A DNA stretch of 64,000 bases. Origin: Nectonema munidae (Eukaryota; Nematomorpha; Nectonematoida; Nectonematidae). The stretch spans positions 186,001 through 250,000 of the forward strand of contig JAUIRK010000003.1 in NCBI GenBank assembly GCA_030549495.1. Reading direction: 5' to 3'. Position numbers and translations under genes: made by a program. A model generated the notes under the pieces. The model did no database searches. It was not told the DNA's origin and worked only from the letters and a program-made list of their open reading frames with translations. This document shows positions 13,301-28,300 of the stretch, one piece after another (positions within the stretch are counted from its first letter, which is position 1; each line of letters begins with the position of its first letter).

Positions 13301-16300
13301 GATGCTTGAAATAATGAAGAATTTTAATGCAGAATCGAATTACCGAAGAAAGGACAGTTACCTTGAAAAATCTGTGGAATATTTAATAAATCAATTGGAG
13401 TATTTATCGACAAAGTTTGTTGAAAATTGGGATAAAGAATTTCATAAATGTAGCAGAGAAAATTTTCCTACCTCTACACATATTTTAAAAGAAATTGAAA
13501 ATAACCTTACGAAAGAGAGGAGAGAAATTTTGCAAAGTTTGGACAACTTTAAAGAACAAATCAAAAGTCATATTGGATGGGAAAGCAAAGAAAATCGTTT
13601 TGAAAAATATAAAGTAATGTTTTTTAAAAATCTTTTTTAAGAATTTAGTTAGCAATGTCTCTTGTCTTTGTAATATAAAATATTTTAACCTTTGGTAAAA
13701 AGATTAGAGAATAGGTATTGAGGTTACGGTATTGCATCTATGTTTCATGTATGGATTTAAGTATGCTCAATAATGGGTAATTTTATTTTCCATTTTTCTA
13801 TTATTTTCTTCCAAATTAAAAATTTTAAATAATGTTGATATTGAAATATGAAGAGGGGGTGAGTGATTGATCAAAAGACATTAAAAAATGTAACAGAATA
13901 ACTGTAAAAAGTCTTTATTCAAAAGTTAGTGGAAGATAAATTTTCGACATTATAAACGTCAACAGATCACAAGCGAAAGAAAAAGTCGAACCAGTTGCTG
14001 GGATTGAAGTAAAATGTTCAGGGAAAAAATGTTCAAGGATCTGTTGATCACGATACAGATCTAAAATTTGTCTCCCACTAACCTTCGAAAAAAGACTTTG
14101 AGTTATCGGTGATAATAATATTTTAGACTAATTTATTTAGCCATAGTTAATTGCATATAAACATTAATTTACAAAACAAATATATAAATCAATTTTGGTA
14201 GGGCATAATCGATGGGTAAAAAGATTCAATATGAAGAAATCTTAACAGAAACTACATCGTTTTAATTTGAGTTTATGCAAAAAATTCTAAGAATTTTGAC
14301 TGCTCGGTTCTTAGCATTCGTGATAGGGGAATTCGTCGAAAGGAAAGTGGTAACAAGAACATTTTTTAATTTTTTATGTTTTAAAAATAAACAGTATTTA
14401 GTTGGTTAGTTAGGATTATGGAAATGGTAAAGTAATAGGATGAAGCGATAATAACATTATTTAACGGCTAAGCACTCATTTTTTTAGTTTTCTTATAACA
14501 TTTTGTTTGCAAGTCTCATTTCTTATTTTTTTAAATCGTGAGTAACTTAACTTTGGCATTTGATTTCTTATTCAAAATACTGCTTTGTTAGACATAAGAC
14601 ACTCAAAAAATTGATGACAAAATGTTGTTAGTATCAAAAATTTCTTGAGAAATTTACTAAATTGAAGCAATTTTGTAAGACACATTTTCTAAATTAATAT
14701 GAGCAACTATTTGAATAATTTTGAACGTTCTCAAAGATAATTTATTTGTAGATACAAAATTTATGCATTTTATAAGTGAATCAAAATTTTACTAAATCTT
14801 ATTTTTTAAACTGTAGTTTTTCATCTGATAACAAAAATATATAGTCTATATAACACTTAATCAATATTATATTTTATATTGTAATTAAATATATTTAGGA
14901 ATATTATTTTCAGAATATTGCGGAGAGTAACAATATTTTGGAGAAAAAAGTTTATGAAGTTATCCATCAAAGAGACGATCGCGTTTTAGAAGAATTTAAC
15001 TCAATCAGAAAAGATGTTCAAATTTGGTTAGATCAAGTAACAGAACAATTGGTCAATAAAAGAAGTGATTTTAAAGTAAAATTTCAATAAATAATAAAAA
15101 ATCAGAAAATAAAAAAAAAGATAGAATTTATTGATACTGGTAAAATATTTCGAATAAAAAAAATAATCATTTTTTCACATATAAAAAATTAATGTGCCAA
15201 AAGGAATATTAAATTATTATTTTTTTAATTTCTATATTAGTTTTTTTTAATTAAGTTTTTTTACATTCTTAAAGTAAAAAATATCTGGAAATTTGAAAAA
15301 ATAGTTCCTAGTTTTTTTAATTTGAACATACTTTTGAAACAGATTTAATGTTAAAGTCACATGGACGAACTTAAAATGAAAAAGGACGAACTTAAAATGA
15401 AAAAGGACAAACTAGTGAAAATATATTATGGCACACTTCTGTCGCTTTAGGCTTTCAAGTTAATGACCTTCTTTTGAAAAATTATTTTTAAGTGTACAAA
15501 TCAACTTGAGCAGATTATATCTCAAATGATGCAGAACTACCTCCAACAAAATAATGATATTTTGGCCAGGCAAGCATTCGATCTTAGCTCATATGTTAAA
15601 TCTTTGGATGAAATAAATCGCCAAAACGTGCAAGAAATTTTGAAGAATCAGAAAAAGTTTTTATTTGAGGTATGCTTCTTATAATAATGAAAAATTTTAC
15701 AACCAAATGATTAACATATATGTTAATATGACTTTCTTTATCTGTACAAAAAAGAGAGGTATTTTTTGGCTTTAAATTTTCCTTTATAGAAATTTAACCA
15801 ACTACAAACAGAGGTGCAAAACTTGTGGCAGTTCAACCAAAGTTTGCAACTCAAGGAAAATATGAATTCTATATGTTCTGGAATTCAAAGAAAAATTGAT
15901 TTTGTACAAAGTAACTTACAAGTAAGAATTTATATTATAATTATAATTATATTGAACACACACACAAGAAAACAAGTTTCTAAATGAATAAAAAGGCAAA
16001 ATTTTGAAATAAAAATATTTATATCCTTGATAAAGATATCATGCTCGAAAACATTTGGATAAATAAAGTTTCCAAAGTGTCCTCTAATTTTTTTTTCAAT
16101 TTATTTTATTTTACTATCTTTCAATTTATTTACTCCTTTTATAGTAATCTAAATTCACTATATATTTTCATTTTCGAAAGTCACATTAACTATTTAAAAT
16201 TTTAGTATTTAATTTTATAAACTTATTATTTGATGTAAAAATTGTCATGCTTTTTTTACTGCAAAAACTTGTCTACTTTATAGACATATTTGGAATTGTA

Positions 16301-19300
16301 TTGATTTCAAATTAATTTTTCTAAAATATAAAAGTGCTTATAATTGAAATTTATGCCAAAAAAATAATATAACATTTTTTTACAAAATTTTCGTAATTAT
16401 TTTTATATCAGACTAAAAATCTCCTGTAGGGCAAAATCTTTTTACAAGAAATATATTTACAATAAATTTAATGAACAAGAAATTTTATTTTTAGTTAATT
16501 TTTATACTTTTAGTTAGTTTAGATTGATATTGAGTTGGAAATTTAGTTAAAGAGTTAGTTAGTTGGTTGGTTGGTTATTTAAATAAATTGTTAATTATTA
16601 AAATATCTAACCACACTTATTTAAATTAAATTTGAATGAGATCAAAATTTTGTAATCAAAATTTGGAAGTATAAATTTTGAATCAAGCAAGTTAGAAATT
16701 TCTAACATAAACAATTTCTTATAGTTTCTTAATTTAAACTAATTATTTTTAAAACTATCGATTGTCTGTGATTTCATTATATCTATAGATAAAAAGTTAA
16801 CTTCATAGATAACTTTGTGATTAAGTTATATGTTTGACGATACTTCTTTTGGAATGATTTTTTTATATAAAAGGAAGTAATTTAAGAAAGTTAACAAATC
16901 AAAAGAATATAAAATTTACAATAGAGATAAAAGTTTAAACAATGTTAAATTCACCATATAAAGTTATAAGGTTGAAGACAACAATGAAATATGAATAAAC
17001 ATATGCTTTTTAAGGTTAGTATCAAAGGCCCGAGAGCTGCTTGTAGATACGCCAATTGTGAGTCCAATCAGAAACAGAACAATAAAGGTATGGAAAATAG
17101 TCTTATAAGAGAAGGATTGCTTGGATTTCGTATATTTATAAAAAGGTGAAGACATTTTATGAACAAGTCATGGTGAAGTTCTGTCTTTTTTAAAGTTAAA
17201 ACAGATGAATTGATTAAATTTAGGTGGAAGCAGCAAGTATACGTATTTGTATAGAGTAACCGCGACATTGAAATTGTATATATCCTTGAGTTTCGAGATA
17301 AAGTTATTAAGAAAGAGATCATGAGTGTAGGAGGTGGGGTTGCAGTTAATGATAACTCTCAAAATCTTTTTTTGAACATAAAATAGAGTTGTGTCCTTTG
17401 TGTGGCCCCAATTAAAGATACTGTACCTGATGTGATGCAGAAAAAGGATTTTGTAAGGTGTAATCATTGTTTTTATGGGCAAAACCCGTTTGGCCTGTTT
17501 TAGTGTAACACAGATGTATGCTAGCTTGTGAGAAACATGTGAGATATGATCGGACCTAGTGAGATATCATTAATCATTAATTTTAATTAAAGGATCATCA
17601 AACACAGAATTATCAAGGCTAAACACGCAGTGGGGGATCCAGAAATCTTTTGTGGGGGGGGGGGGGGGGGGGGTATACTAATATTATCAAAATATTTTAC
17701 ACATTTTATTAGGGAAGAAATTTGAAAACGTATGTAAAATAAATGATTAAAATTATATTACAAAGTCTTTTCTTCTTTCTTTTTGCTTTGAAAATCGATC
17801 AATGACTTCATCAATTTTGATTTCTATTTTAGGGTGGAGGTACATGAGAGCAAGTCCTATTAGTCTCTCGTCGCTCATACGAGAGCTATATACTTTTCTT
17901 GAATAGATGCTGGTGGGGGGGATGTAAACACGGTATGATTCTTAACAAAATTAAGCTCTTTCGAAACAAACTTTGAAAATATCAGTGCATTTAGCTTTAA
18001 CACAATTAAAAAATTCAAATGCACTTTTACAACATGGCATTCTTACAGGTGCCCCACGCAACAACCAGAGCAATGCGTATACAAAAATAGGGAACACCTT
18101 ACATTGATGAAAGTTAAGAACTAATCTCTACACTACTTAAAAATAGACGGCCATACTTTTGGGATAACCATTTTCGGTTCACGATCTTTAAAAGTTTTGA
18201 GAAGAGAAATTCCCGTCATTATCTATAAAGTTATTTTGAAGGCCTTCATTTTTTAATATAATTCAGCAATGCAACTGTTTCGTTATCAAATGAAGTAGGC
18301 ACTAATATGGATAAATTAGGGCATAATTTTACTTGTTTAATGATTTTCATTTTATTATTACTAATAATTTCTCTTGCTCTATCCGATGTTCTTTTATCAG
18401 GGAAGTTCAGGCTTTTTTTTAAATGTATGTATAAAGTAGTAGGGAGACTGCAGGCTTAAATTTTCCCTTTTTTCAGAACTTTGTGAAAGAAAATCGCCTT
18501 TTGATCGAAAGATGCTTTTCTAATCTGCAAAGTGATTTAAGAAGCAGCGATTCTTCATTGTCCATCGCCAAATTTGAAAACTTGGTCTCAACTCTGGCAA
18601 ATACCTCTAATTTTTTTGAAGAAAGTAAAATCGATTTCAAAGAAATGATCAAGGAATACACTTCCATTGTAGAAAATGTAAGTTACCCTTAATCTACGTT
18701 ATAAAACAGACCTCAATCTTTAGTAGCCCCAACAATTTCCTTTTTGAAATCTAAATTTAAAACTTACATAACTAGGAAATATTAAATATTAAAAAAAATT
18801 ATAAAAATTAATCAAATTATTTAATTTTTAAAACAATTTTGGAATAAAGTTAAAATTTATCAGAAAGCACTATAAATTCGTAAATTTTGAAAAAATGTAT
18901 ATTAAAAGTATTTCAGAAAAATATGAAATTTATGAAATAAATAAATAAAGGATAATTTTAGACTTCAACAAGTTTCTATTTTGATTGAATCTTGCTCCAT
19001 ATCTTCCTATGAGCCGGTCTCTTCTTCAGAATAAGGCAAGTGATGTACTAGTGCGGCTTGAACTGGAAAATTTCAAAGCATCAAACGGCTGGCGGCGTTG
19101 AGACAACTTTTGTAGACCATTGGAAGCTTTTGTAGACCTCCGTGGCATCCCAACATGGAAGAAACAGGATTTTTCTTTAAGACATCTGTTGAGTCTAGGC
19201 TCCACTTCTTATGGGCAAACTGCTCTGATGAAAGCGGTCAAAGGTGCATCACTCTCATGCTGGGTGTCAACACCTTCGGAGAAAACGAACCTGCGATGGT

Positions 19301-22300
19301 CATCCACAAGTCAATCAAAACACGTAGCTTCGGTATGAATGGACATAGGGATCCCCTGTGGACTATCATACAAAAAGAAAGGCTTGAATGACTATAGCAA
19401 TCTGTCTGAACACTTCAAGACAAGGCTCAACAAAAATATAGAAGTTGCAGAGAAAAAGTGAAAAGATACTCATTGCATTTGCGTTGATAAATCCTGGCGG
19501 ACACTACATCTGAAACGATCAAGAAGTGTTTTCGCAAATGTGGTTTCGGTCCACACGACCTCAAAGGTGAGGTCAGACAAGAACAGAAGAGCCAATTCAT
19601 GAACTGGAAGTTGTGTGCTAGAAGGATCTAAAGATATCTTTTTAAGATTGAGTGATAATAATACACACCCGTCCGCTCCAACTGAAGCACAAGACTCGTA
19701 GGGTATCCGGTGATTTCATCGGGGTAACTTCATCGTGGTAACTTCATCTTGGAAATTTCATCGTATAGTAAATTCATCGTGATGCAATACATCGTTGGTA
19801 TTTTCATCCTTAAGTATTTTCATCGTGCAGTGATTAGATCGCGAGATTTATGGATTAACCGCATAATACGGCGCATTGTCAATGATTTTGAAAATCGTGA
19901 CGTAAATGATTATTATTATACCTTAGATGTATTGCTCATAACTAATTTTTTTTAATTGTTTCTATTTTTCCAATTTGAAATGAATTAGTTATCTCAATGA
20001 TCTTTTTGAAATAAGGAATAGTTTATTGCATATATAAATTGGTATTTTTTTCTTAAAAATAAAGTTTTTTATTAAAAAAAAACAAATGATTATTTTTAGA
20101 TATAATATACCAAATAATGACTGAAAAGTCAAAGGTTAAAATAGGTTAAGGGGATTTTTATGAAACTAAAAAAACACAGAGATTAATATATATATATATA
20201 TTATTTTTTTAAATTAAATTAAATACTTTTTTTAACTTTCCTTAAATATTAAGGAATTTAAACATATTTCAAGGCTATTTAAGTCAGAAAGAGATATTGT
20301 TTTATTTTGGCATTATAGCCTGATAATATGAAAACCTTATATTTAAAAATTAGTTTTTTATGATATTAGAACATTTACAAAAGTTCGTAATAAACTTAAA
20401 AAAATTATAAAGGGATATTTACAAAAAAAAACATTGAGCGTCAAGCATAAAATTAGTATGGCGATGTAATTACTGCACGATGAAAATACTTGACGATGAA
20501 AATACCGACGATGTATTGAATCACGATGAATTTACTATACGATGAAATTACCACGATGAAATTACAGTGAACCCTCTTGTAGATGTCAGTAGAAGCTTTG
20601 CAGATATACGAGCACTTGTGTCTTCAAAGGCTTCACCGAGATACTAGAGACGTGTACTGACTTAAAGGAACCAGTCAGCCGAAATGTCAGCGACAGAGAC
20701 AGGCTTTGGACCTTGTTGAATCTCACTTATGAAAAAATCTTAAGTCACATGTTTCAATTAAAAAAGGGAGGAAGTAAATGAAAAATAAAATGAAGTAAAT
20801 AAAAAAAAATAGCAACTAGCTCTCTTTTTTATAGTATTGCGTACCGCATTTATTATATAATGCAAACATAGAAATTCAAAATGGTTCCCGACCTGTCTAT
20901 AGTGACAATCTGTCTATATTGGCCACTTTTGCCGTTTAGCTTGGATGTAAGCTATAGACAAGTTTGATCGATAACTTGGCAAAGCTCGGAAGCCTTTTAT
21001 ATGCTTCATAAGCAAAAGCCACTATATATACGTAAATGTAAAAAATTTTAAGTCCGATTAACTTTTTTTCGACAAAATGCAAACTCACTAAACTTTAAAT
21101 AACTGTTAATATAGACCAAGAAAACTTTGTCTCAAAATTGTCTCAAAAGATCAAAATTTTCAAAGAAAAAGTGATATATGTATATATATAGAGTTTTTTG
21201 AAAGTACCCCTTTTTAGGTTGTTATTTGCAAAAAAAATACAAACAAAATATTTAAAATTTTGCATAGACAGATTACTATATTTATGTATATTGCCTATCT
21301 CAAATGTATTCGAATTTTTTTTAGTTTTCGAGTAAATAACCTAAAACAAAAGATTATACTCATCAGGTCTATATACATGATTTGACTAATCATCAGAACA
21401 TTTGGACTTTTAGATCCTTTCGCTATATATTTACCTTTATCAAAGAAGCGCTAGGCTATTAGCATATCAAGTATACACCACACGTATACGCACCAGCGAA
21501 ATATAGCGATGCAGTTGCAAAACGTGCATATGCACGCAACAGTCTTTGGCGTATAACGAGTTGTATATGAAGCTTTTTAGTTTAAATTTTATACGTCTTT
21601 TATTTTGTTATTTTCGTTTATAACTTTTTTGCTTCTTGATCGTTTTAGACAAGTGACATATCAAATTAAAACTCTAACTAAGCGTATTAATATTACTTAG
21701 AATAATACCTAAATTTTAATGAAAATTTGCGATTTTTTGGCTTTTTAAACATTGTTCGACTGTATTACACTAAAATAAACTCTAAAAATAACTGTTAAAT
21801 TAAAATTATTTTTTTGAATAAGTTTAAATTTAAAGAATCTTGGGGATTGTGCAAATGAGTTTATAATTTTTCCTTTTTTTCATAGCATTGTTTCTCAAGG
21901 AAACGTAACAAAATGAAGCTCAATATATACTTTTCAATAGTACCTAGATTGCAAATTAAACTTTGAAGAGCATTTAAGGTTGTCTTTTTGATGCTTTGGG
22001 AACATGAAAACGAACTGTAAAATTGATTGTTTAAATTAGTTTGAGTACTTAGGTTTCATGAAAAGTTCTGTTTATGAGAATAAAGTTACACAATACTTTT
22101 GAATTTGTTTTGAATGAAATTTTTGCAAAATATCTATTCTTTATATGTTATGATATTTACATAATAGGTAGAACTATGGAGGCATTTTTATGCATGCTCC
22201 CATTTGTGTGTTTAAAGTGGATGACATTAATTTTAAGGGGGCAAGCACTAAAGGAAGTTACATTTGTGTGTTTTGAAGAGCTGATATTAATTTGAAGGAG

Positions 22301-25300
22301 GCACAGACTACCCTTATAAAATAAATTTCAACAAGTAACATTTTTGGTTCCCTATTACTTGCACCACTAAAATTTACACTACCCTATACTTGCACCACCT
22401 TAAAATTGCACCACTTGCATCTGTATTCAATTTATTTGCCTTGCTATTTATCAGAGCCGACTTATACTAAATAATATGTCATTTTAACCCTAACCTTAAA
22501 CAATTTCGCATTCTTCTGCTTTTTTGAAAGGTTTTGATTATATATCTTCTGCTTCCTATTAGTCTTCGTCTGAATATTTTGATCTTTTGTGTTAATGTAT
22601 GAATTTTGACATGGGTTTATAAATTTTAAGGGGGTTCTGTAAGGTTAAGGTCTTCAAACTTTAGGGTTGATGTATTTATAAAAATTATGATAAAGAGTAA
22701 GATGGTGCATGTGTAAGGGCTGCAAGTGAACGACTACAAAATTTTTTATAACTGCCTCCTTAAAATTAATATCATCCATTTTAAACACACAAATGGGAGC
22801 ATGCATAAAAATGCCACCATATATATATATATATATATGTGTGTGTTTCACTAATTAAGGTTTTAGTGTAAATTAAAAATATAGAGTTGATTAGTGATAC
22901 TTTTTTGTCAATTTTTTAATCCGCAAAGTGTAAAATAAGAAAATTAGCCTTTTATTTTCTTTAAAATTTTGAAAAAAAATGTGTAAAAATTAAAGATCAA
23001 AATTGTTTGAATTTTTAAACTTGAAAACTCTGTTATTTCAAATTGTATAAGTTCATAATTAAAAGATTAAAAAAGCTCAAGCAATAGGATACTTTATCTA
23101 AATTTAAAATGTGGTAATTAAATAGCTTTTTAACCATTGTTATATGTACTAATTGTAATATTATGAATAGAAAACATAATGAGATGTTGAATTTTATTTT
23201 CAAAACGTCACAAAGCCTCTAATGTAGAAAAATTACAAATTTTATAAAGTGAAATTTCATATATTATTTAAAATTGTATAATAAAAATAGTAGTAAATTA
23301 ATTATCAAAATTATAAGTAAATGAGAAAGTAAGAATTGTAGGATGACAATTAAATGTTTATAAATCAATGCCAAATTTGAATACCAAATTAAAATCTCAG
23401 GAAAAAAATGATAGAACTATTTTTGAAGAAAAGAACATGTATAACACTTCACAGAAACAGAGTCAGATAAGGAGTTTTGAACAAAGCTTCTTTTGTTATC
23501 CTATATGTTGATGTGAAGTAGAGACATGATATGCTATTTTTACTCCAAAAATGAGCTAAAATATATTTAATATTGTGATAGAATTTAACTCAATATTATA
23601 ATAAGCGATGAATGAGAGATATTTGTTACGAAGATTAGATCTCTGTCAATGGAAGCTCATTCATTTATCGAAAACACGAAATAAAAAGCCGTTATATGAA
23701 ATCTGCTAAATTATACTTGCATAAATTAACTTAGAATAATTACTCTAGTTACTACACTATTCTAAAATACTCTTAGATTTACCTCCTTACTCTTACACCG
23801 ATAGTAACACCGACCACTCCTAGTATTTGTTTTTTACACCTACAATCTTCCTTTTTTCTTTCTCATATTCAATAATGCATAATACATCATGGATAATTAT
23901 TTTCATCACACTTACTTACGGAACTGTGCATTTCTTATTTGTCCTGTTTTTACAAATTTTATCACCATGTTGGCGTCTCCAAGCGGCTGTTTTGGTTTTT
24001 GACATCAACTTTCAAAAGTCATCTTTTTGTGTTTACTAAAACATCCTATTTTTTAAAATATCTTTCTATGTGCTTATTGCGTACACTAACTTCCATCTTT
24101 TTTGTCATACTTTTGCAAATAAAAATTATTATTATTATTACAGCCTTTTTCTCTAATTTCCAATATATGAAATATTTGAGTGACTCCAAATGGGGCCATA
24201 TATTTGATATGTGGTAAAATTGGACTTATATTATTGTTTCTTACAAATGGTAGAAGAAGAAATGTTATTTGCCAAGTCATCAGCAAAGATAAAGAAATTA
24301 AATTTTATTAATGATCTTTTCAAAATAAATCCTCTATGAATGTCTTATTATTGTTTATATAGAAAAATTCTGATTATTCTCATCACCTCGAAAGTTTTGA
24401 AAAGAAAGTGGACTCATACACAAATCAGCATATCTTTTACGCTAAGCTAATTGAAGAAATGTTAGTCAATCAATTAACGAAGATTCATGAAAGTCAGCAA
24501 GATTATTGGCAAGATGTAAAAGAATTTCTTCAAAGAAACATCATTGAGAGAATATTTGCAGAATTGAACGAAATAAAAGAGTTATTTTCTAAATCTTTTT
24601 ATGAAAGGAACATAACTTCATTCAGAACAACGGTTCTTTCGTTATTTAATTGATTGGGTAATGAAAATATCTAAAAAATAATTTCTTTTTAGTTTGACGA
24701 AAGAATAGAAAGACTTGTTGAAAATATGGTAAACAAACAGTTCCTTCAAATGGTATGTACTTCTAGAATGATTTAATATTTATACATTTTGTTCTAGCAA
24801 GACATTTTATATAGAATATATTCTTTGTTTCTAATTAAAGGTTATTATTTGCATAGAAAAAATATAAATTTTATAAGTATTTAAAACAAAATAAAGAAAT
24901 AGTTATCTGTTTATTGGTTAGTCAAAATGATCATAATCTTTTAATAAAATTTTTTGGATTTTAAATTATTTGTGTCGATAAAAATAAGATCAAAATAATT
25001 ATTGCCTATAATATAATCGCATGATCAATTTAATTAGTTAGTTAAGAAACTGCCAACCAATTAAATATCAACTTAACAACTAACAACATAAGTGTTTTTT
25101 AGTTAATCACCAACCAAGTGAAATAATTAACTTACTAATTCAAAAGGTGATCATTACACCAACAAGTTAACTGATTAGTACATTTATTAACAAACTACGT
25201 ATCTAATATTAATTCATTTATTTAAAACAAATATTAATACTAACCAATTTTTCTAAACTATCTATTTTTTAATTTTTCCAAAAATAAGCCCTTACGAAAG

Positions 25301-28300
25301 TGGTCCTATGCATTTATTTTCAGTAAGTGAGTCCTCAAAATAAAACTTATTTATATTTTTCGGCGAAATATCATTTGGCAAATTTCATTTTTTTTAATTG
25401 TCCTACAGAGTTGCAAAATTTTTCAAAAACTAAAAGCTTCTTTTCAGAAGGGAACATAGTTTAACCTATTTCTTAAAATCAATTTTTTTGTTTAAAAATG
25501 TTGATACACTGAAATGTATAATGAAATTTTATTGAAAATTAAGTTAATAACAAATATTTTATTTTTGTTAACAACTCTCATTCTAATTATTGTGAATAGG
25601 TATACTTCCTTCCTCAATCAATTGTTTTACCTTAAAAATATTTTAGAGAGAGCCTGTGGTTTATACTTCTAGAAATCCTAACAATCTCTCATATTCAATT
25701 TTGGTTCCAAAAAAAACTTCTAAAGTCATTTGTTCAAAAGGATGGATAGAAAATGAAGATGAAGGAAAAAGGTTTATTTACTTAATCTAAATATTTTCTA
25801 AAAATTTGTGAAAAATTTGCTTATATTTATGAAGACAGCAACATATGTGTGTTCACGAATATGGGGCAAAACTCTCACCCAAATAACATATATCTCCTTT
25901 ATTTATACAAAGGAAAATACAAAGAAAAGCCTGAAATTTACTATCAACGTAGTTTATTTTACAATTCAGCTTTTGACATTTTTGAATTTTTCAATTTCTC
26001 ATCTAGTTTTCAAGAAAATAATATATATTAGATTTAAAAGATCATCTCTATTGAATACGTAGGTATGTTATAGTTGACGAAGCTATTTATTTATATAAAA
26101 TTCGAATAAATAAAGTTGACAAAATATATTCTTTCATCAATTTTAATGAAATAAAGAAATATAATTTTCCTATGTAATTTTGAGGAATATAACTAACAAA
26201 CCACATATTAAATTCTCTTTTCTTCACCCGAAACATATGAATCTTATAAGTAATATATGGAAAAAAGAAGAAACCATTTAGGTAACAAAAAACAGGTTTA
26301 AAATTTTTTTGCTATTCTATTTAAATGAAAAATTAATTTTTAAGAAAAATTATAAAAAGCTGAAATATTGAAATTTTTGTAAAAATTAAAATTTTTGTTT
26401 GGATAGATCAGCAACATTTTTTAAACTTCTTTTTTGTAACCCAAACTTAAGATTATACTTCTTTTGGTTCTCTTCTTTAATTGCCTTTCAAAAAAGAATT
26501 TCTTAAACTTTAATTAAGATAAAAGGACTAAACCGGCGAGACAATCTTTTTTTATTTGAAATTGATTTTCCATGTATTCAATAGATGATTCTATTATAAT
26601 AATACTTATGATAAAAATAACAATTATCATGTCATATTTTAGCTCAACTACTATACATTTTTTAAAACGATAAAATTTTTGAATCAAAGTATTGCAAATA
26701 ATTTTTTTAATTTCATTCATTTATCATCTAAAAATGTAAGGCATAAAAAATAAATTATTCTATAAAATTTTTCGTAATTAAGATTTTCGAATTTTATCAA
26801 ACCCACAAAGAAAATTTCAAAACAAAAAGTAGAAAGTATTTTGAGCGAATGCAAATCGGAAGGAAAATTTGCAGGTAAGCAAACATACTGTATAATAATT
26901 ATCCAAGAATATATTTTAGTAAGAGAGTTAGAGTATCATGATGATAATAAAACTAACACTCATGATAGAGTTGATCGTAAATCACAAGAAGCTATATTAA
27001 ATATCAATTTTCTTTTTTTAGAATCCAAAAATCCAAAGGATAACGTGGATCAGTTTTATATTAAAAGCTCGCCTAAAAAATTTCCTTATAAAGTAAGCTA
27101 AAATGATTAATTATTTTTAGAAAAATAACTTAAAATAAATTTAACAAATGATTAAAAATCTTACTAATTTTATAAAAAGTTATCAATATTTTGCATAAAT
27201 GGGAAAATTAAAAGTATTGTAAAAGAGAGGAATTTTGTAAAATACATATTTCCTTGAATCTATGGCTGAATGAACTACGTCTTATAAATCAACCTAACCT
27301 AATTAATCATTTTTGTCTTAAATATATGATTACAAAAATATACATGTTCTTCTAATCTTAAGCATTCTAAATCTTTAAGATATTTCAAGATGATGCAAAA
27401 TAAGAAATTTTCGTTAGAAATTTAATTTTGCCAAATTGGCGAACACAAAATTTCTAAATTTTGTGACTTATTCCAAAGTTTCAAGTTTTTTATATGAATT
27501 TTTTTACAACATTTTATATGTTTTATTTATAAAATTGAAAAGCACTGTAATTTCGAAATCAAGTCCTCAACAAGTAAAGAAATTAATTTTTTTAAGGTAA
27601 AAATCCAAAATTTTAGAAATGTTTATTTGCAAAATGGGATTCTAGCCAATTTGTTTTTGAAAGGAAATTCGCGAAATTTTGTTCTCTCAAAATTAAAGCA
27701 CTTTGGAGTATGTATTTTCATAGACTTAAATTCCCTAATATTTCAATTATTCAAAAAACGTAAGAAATTAAAAATGTATTCATATTTAGGTCTTTCATTT
27801 ATATAATTCTTCCAATTTTTGGTCTTTCAAATGAGTTTTACTAAAATTTTTGTTATTTTCTCAAATAATTTAAGTGTAAAGAGATATTTAATTTTAATAA
27901 AATTTTGATTTCCAAAACATCCATTTTAAATTCCAAAGACACACATAAATTTTTCCGCATTGGTTTAGAAGAAGCTTTTCTTATGAAGAAGGGGAAGAAA
28001 ATACACAGTTTAAAGAGTTTAAATATGAACATTGCTAGATTATACTAATAGAGATCATGAACTTTTAATAGGTTGAACTCAAGAAACAAATTGTTAGTAT
28101 GGCATACATAGTTAACGTCATAAATACAGCTTTTTTGAGATTTTTCCAAAATTAAGAGATAGCTGAGTCTCCATAATATCAAACAGCAAATATAATGTAG
28201 AGTAAAAAGAAGGAATTATACAAAACAAATTAAACTCAAAGAAGGAGGGAACTTTTAACAGTTTTCAAAATTCCAATCACTCTTGAAAGCATATGAAGTA

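Noticed and set aside
15364-15413. CRISPR-like direct repeats
   Set aside because: Only 2.4 contiguous 21-bp copies without spacers in a eukaryotic intron.
23827-24286. Overlapping ORFs on both strands
   Set aside because: They lie in the 3' UTR-like end of a LINE and its (ATT)n tail.
1164-24752. Assignment to kinesin-5 tail or a specific centrosomal protein
   Set aside because: General coiled-coil resemblance only; no motor, BimC box or other diagnostic motif seen.
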